This document shows, one piece after another, positions 33,685 to 36,318 of a stretch of 36,318 nt of DNA. Source of the stretch: Pseudomonadota bacterium (GTDB taxonomy: Bacteria > Pseudomonadota > Gammaproteobacteria > Burkholderiales > Chitinibacteraceae); NCBI GenBank assembly GCA_018261735.1, contig JAGTRM010000035.1, forward strand, positions 1-36,318, read 5' to 3'. The notes beneath the pieces were generated by a model that saw nothing but the letters and a program-made list of their open reading frames with translations, searched no databases and was not told where the DNA came from. The translations under genes and the position numbers were made by a program. Within the stretch, counting starts at the first letter, position 1, and every line of letters starts with the position of its first letter.

Positions 33685-35856
33685 TCAGCCTGCCACCGCC
33701 AGCATGTTTCGCAACTTGCCCACCTCGATCCCCGCCAGCATCACAATCCCGGTGCCGTGTGCATCGTTCAGGTTCCACAGCAGTTTTTCCTTGTAATACT
33801 CCGGCGTGAACGAATACAGCGAGCCGCGGCAAACGCCGTGCACGTTACCGAACTTGTCCACCGCGATGCGCGTGAGTCCGCTCCAGGCACGTTCGATGGC
33901 GACAAGCGCTTGCCCGCGCAAGGTTTCATCCATCCAGCCCAGGCGGATGCCGCGCGCAAACGCGTAGGTGAACATCGAGGTGCATGAAGTTTCCGCGTAG
34001 GCATCGGGGTGCGTCAGCACCTGGTGCCACAGGCCCTGCTCGCCCTGCAGCGCGAGGTAGCCTTCGCACAGCTCGTTGTAGAACGCCCGCAAAGCGTTGA
34101 ACTGCGGGTGATCCGGCGGTAAAACCGCCAGCAGTTCCGACAGCGAGAACAGCGCCCAACCATTGCCGCGCCCCCACGGCACTTCGGTTGCCGCGTGGTG
34201 CTTGAAGTCATAGACGTGCGACAGGATCTTGTATTCGGGAATGAACAGGTATTTCTTGAACAACAGGAACTGTGCGGCGGCATCGTCCAGATACGCCCGG
34301 TCACCACTGAGCCGGCAATAGCGGCAAAGGAAGGGCACGCACATGTAAAGATCGTCGGCCCACAGCGTGTTTTCGGCGAAGGTGCCCGGCAGGTGGCGGT
34401 AGAACGCGCCGTCGGGCTGGCGCTCCTGCCGGTTGCGCATGTGATCGGCAATCGTGTCCGCCACGGCGTGCACCGCAGAATCAAGCTCACCGGATTGCGC
34501 TTCGAGCATCAGCGAGCCGAACGAGCCGCAATCGTCGAGCGCATCCATCCAGGCCAGTTGATGATTGATGCCGGGATAACCATAGGTTTGCTTGTCCCAC
34601 AAGGCGACGGCGTGCATGGTGGCGATCATGGCGACATGGCGGGTGACATAGTCGACCAGATCGGCGCGCCCGGTCAGCCGGCCGGTCTGCAGGATGCCGT
34701 ACAGCGTGACGCCGAGCGGGTAAGTCCAGCGTCCGTATAGCTCGTTTTCCACAAACGGGCGCACCCACATGTCCGGTGCATCAATGCGCCAATAAGTGTC
34801 GCCCGCGCTGCCGGGCAACAGGCGTTGCAGCGTTTGCCATTCGGCCGGCGAATCAATGGGCAAATCGCGGGGAAACGGGCCGGCATAGAGCCAAGGACTG
34901 TCGCTGCCGCGTACTGGTTGCGGCAAGATGAACTCGCCATCGGTCGATGTCAGCCTGAAGCCCCAGTCCTCGGCGCCGGTGGCGACACAGCGCACCAGCA
35001 CCGCATGCTGGCCGTGGCCCAACGGCAAGGTCAGCGCAATCGGGCCGGTGAAGCCGGCCAGGTGCCTGACGCCATCAACCCACAAATCAATCGGTGACTG
35101 CGCCGTGCCGGTCAGCGTGATCTCGTGCGTGCCTGGCCGCTCGGCGCGCAGGGCACTCCAGGCCAGGATGCATCCTTCTTCGGCGCCAAAGATACGCCGG
35201 GGCGGGGTTTGCTTCGTATTATTCCAGTGGGTCCGCGGAAACCAATCCAGTCTGGTGGCGCGTTCGCTGGTTGCGCGGTCCGGGATGCTGCCGTCGGCGT
35301 AGAGGTCTTGGTCGATGGCTTCGGAATACACCCAGCCCGATTGCCCGGCCCGTTCGACGAACGGCGAGTGGATGTTGATCGGCTCCCACTGCGGCTTGTG
35401 CGTTCCCAGTCGGCAACCGAAACCTGAAGCGGTCTTGGTGCATTTCACCAGGAAGGTGTTGAAGCCCTTCTTGAGCCGGACCATCACCAGCCGCTTCATC
35501 GGCAGGCTGACTTCTTCCAGTACCGTAGGCTGATAGACCAGCTCGCCGTTCACATGGAAAGTCACCGGTGAATAGCAACTGACCAGAAATCCGAAATCCT
35601 TTTCGACATCGCTCCATTGCTGGCCAAAGATATAAGCCTTCTGGCCGTTCTTTGCCTGCGGCAGCTTGTCTTTCAAATTCAGGTCATAGCGGCCGTCTTC
35701 CAGGTTGAAAAAACCGGCGCGGCTGAAGGCGCGATAGACATAGGGCAGCGCCGGATTCTGCGCGATAAAGCGCTGGGCGATGGTCAGCAACGTTTGCGGC
35801 AGCTGATCGCCCAAGGCAGTGGCGATGCTTTCTTCCTGGTCAAAATACGTGGTCAT
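33685..35856 (-). CDS. Large GH105-domain protein with duplicated beta-rich N-terminal half
   Basis: A 723-residue protein, no signal peptide. Residues about 360-710 form a GH105 (alpha/alpha)6 barrel: NELYGRWTYPLGVTLYGILQTGR (371-393), YGYPGINHQLAWMDALDDCGSFGSLML (425-451), WADDLYMCVPFLCRYCRLSGDR (499-520, catalytic Asp candidate at 501/502) and PWGRGNGWALFSL (560-572). Residues 1-355 are beta-rich and contain two similar modules: GFNTFLVKCTKTASGFGCRL (131-150) pairs with GQHAVLVRCVATGAEDWGFRL (282-302), suggesting PA14- or galactose-binding-like repeats. ATG 35856 with GAGG upstream is preferred over an earlier in-frame start. It probably splits unsaturated uronyl-rhamnose products; specificity is unknown. 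Confidence 0.85.
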   Translation of the reverse strand: MTTYFDQEESIATALGDQLPQTLLTIAQRFIAQNPALPYVYRAFSRAGFFNLEDGRYDLNLKDKLPQAKNGQKAYIFGQQWSDVEKDFGFLVSCYSPVTFHVNGELVYQPTVLEEVSLPMKRLVMVRLKKGFNTFLVKCTKTASGFGCRLGTHKPQWEPINIHSPFVERAGQSGWVYSEAIDQDLYADGSIPDRATSERATRLDWFPRTHWNNTKQTPPRRIFGAEEGCILAWSALRAERPGTHEITLTGTAQSPIDLWVDGVRHLAGFTGPIALTLPLGHGQHAVLVRCVATGAEDWGFRLTSTDGEFILPQPVRGSDSPWLYAGPFPRDLPIDSPAEWQTLQRLLPGSAGDTYWRIDAPDMWVRPFVENELYGRWTYPLGVTLYGILQTGRLTGRADLVDYVTRHVAMIATMHAVALWDKQTYGYPGINHQLAWMDALDDCGSFGSLMLEAQSGELDSAVHAVADTIADHMRNRQERQPDGAFYRHLPGTFAENTLWADDLYMCVPFLCRYCRLSGDRAYLDDAAAQFLLFKKYLFIPEYKILSHVYDFKHHAATEVPWGRGNGWALFSLSELLAVLPPDHPQFNALRAFYNELCEGYLALQGEQGLWHQVLTHPDAYAETSCTSMFTYAFARGIRLGWMDETLRGQALVAIERAWSGLTRIAVDKFGNVHGVCRGSLYSFTPEYYKEKLLWNLNDAHGTGIVMLAGIEVGKLRNMLAVAG

Positions 35857-36236
35857 GCAAGGCCTCGTCTCTTTGGTTTTTTTGTTTGCAGTACATGTCG
35901 CGATACTGCCCCGCACCGTCTTGCCGCAGCAATTATGAAATCACACAAAATGAAACACGATTTCTAATTTCCGGCAAATTCTGCTCCTTGCCGCCCGGCA
36001 AGGGCACCGTGAGAAAAGGCCCGGCCCGGCTCCTTTGCTGTTGCGCCATCCGCAGAAAATATTGGCGTAGCAGCCAAGGCATTGAAGCGGAAATAAAAAT
36101 AAAGTGAGGACACTAAGTAATTCAGAGCAGTGCACCGGTTCCGGGCAATTCGACACAAGAGCCGGTTGAAATACCGAAAAAATGGCCGGAGGCTCAAGCC
36201 GCCATATCCATTCAGGAAGAGAGAGGAAGAGTACAC
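35857..36236. promoter_or_regulatory. Divergent control region between GH105 and ABC permease
   Basis: This 380-base gap has no gene I can support. It is AT-richer than the coding DNA. gaaatc (35937-35942) and gatttc (35959-35964) form an inverted repeat with a 16-base spacer that itself holds two near-direct copies of atgaaa-cac (35935-35959). This is a plausible regulator site for both divergent units. Purine-rich agaggaagag near 36221-36231 is the permease ribosome site. Confidence 0.4.
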
Positions 36237-36318
36237 ATGTACGAAAAAAAGCATTTAGGCTTCATGTACGCGTTGCCCTACATCATCGGGGTGCTGCTGT
36301 TTCAGCTGTTCCCCTTTG
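36237..36318 (+). CDS. ABC sugar transporter permease, partial (N-terminus only)
   Basis: The gene starts at ATG 36237 with AGGA upstream and runs off the right edge. The 27 visible residues read MYEKKHLGFMYALPYIIGVL then LFQLFPF. A short basic cytoplasmic start followed by a first membrane helix with the pattern F-x-x-x-LPY-x-IG is typical of MalF/UgpA-type permeases of carbohydrate ABC importers. Placement beside GH105 genes suggests import of rhamnogalacturonan-derived disaccharides, as in YteP-type systems. Confidence 0.75.
   Translation, partial: MYEKKHLGFMYALPYIIGVLLFQLFPF

Noticed and set aside
35964..36254. 96-codon minus-strand frame in the right-hand gap
   Set aside because: No ribosome site or family features; it covers the permease ribosome site and the inferred control region.

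Overview
The window looks like chromosomal DNA of a GC-rich betaproteobacterium. This is inferred from gene order (lptFG divergent from pepA-holC, a split hisBHAF-hisI operon, a kinase/phosphatase pair beside yicC) and from protein style. A Neisseriales or Chitinibacteraceae-type host is my best guess, not a demonstrated fact. I saw no rRNA, tRNA, CRISPR array, transposase or phage gene.

Layout. (1) 1-5787 is housekeeping. The minus-strand operon pepA-holC-unknown runs off the left edge inside a perfect 9-bp tandem repeat. Divergent from it are lptF-lptG (LPS export permeases) and galE. (2) 5788-15596 is a surface-polysaccharide region. It has a relatively AT-rich alpha/beta hydrolase, a Wzx-type flippase with two glycosyltransferases, an orphan 108-residue gene, a small secreted protein, two tandem-duplicated GT2 enzymes, a GT4 enzyme and a WbaP/WcaJ-type initiating phosphoglycosyltransferase. 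Most coding joints overlap by 1-4 bases, so these are tight operons. No Wzy polymerase or Wzz chain-length regulator is visible. The intergenic gaps carry paired palindromes of 85-92 bp, and the orphan gene lies between 63-bp near-identical direct repeats. (3) 15662-17547 (minus) is a PP2C phosphatase and a Ser/Thr kinase overlapping by 4 bp. (4) 17665-24575 holds yicC, a YciA-type thioesterase, a TfoX-N protein, hisB-hisH-hisA-hisF, a periplasmic substrate-binding-like protein, hisI, a strong terminator and yaaA.

(5) 24658-36318 is a catabolic island for L-rhamnose and, by inference, rhamnogalacturonan-I fragments. It contains two cytoplasmic GH105-type unsaturated-uronyl hydrolases (370 and 723 residues), a TIM-barrel sugar isomerase/epimerase-like protein, a RhaS-like AraC regulator, an iron-dependent lactaldehyde reductase (FucO type), rhaB, rhaA, rhaM and rhaD, and the first 27 codons of an ABC sugar permease at the right edge. 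The likely scheme is this. An ABC importer brings in unsaturated galacturonyl-rhamnose, and GH105 enzymes split it inside the cell. RhaM, RhaA, RhaB and RhaD then convert rhamnose to DHAP and lactaldehyde, and FucO reduces the lactaldehyde. No extracellular lyase is visible here.

The most unusual items are the cassette-like repeat/orphan-gene structure at 10.36-10.87 kb, the paired palindromes bracketing the flippase block, the 723-residue GH105 fusion with a duplicated beta-rich N-terminal half, and the secreted binding-protein-like gene inside the histidine operon.
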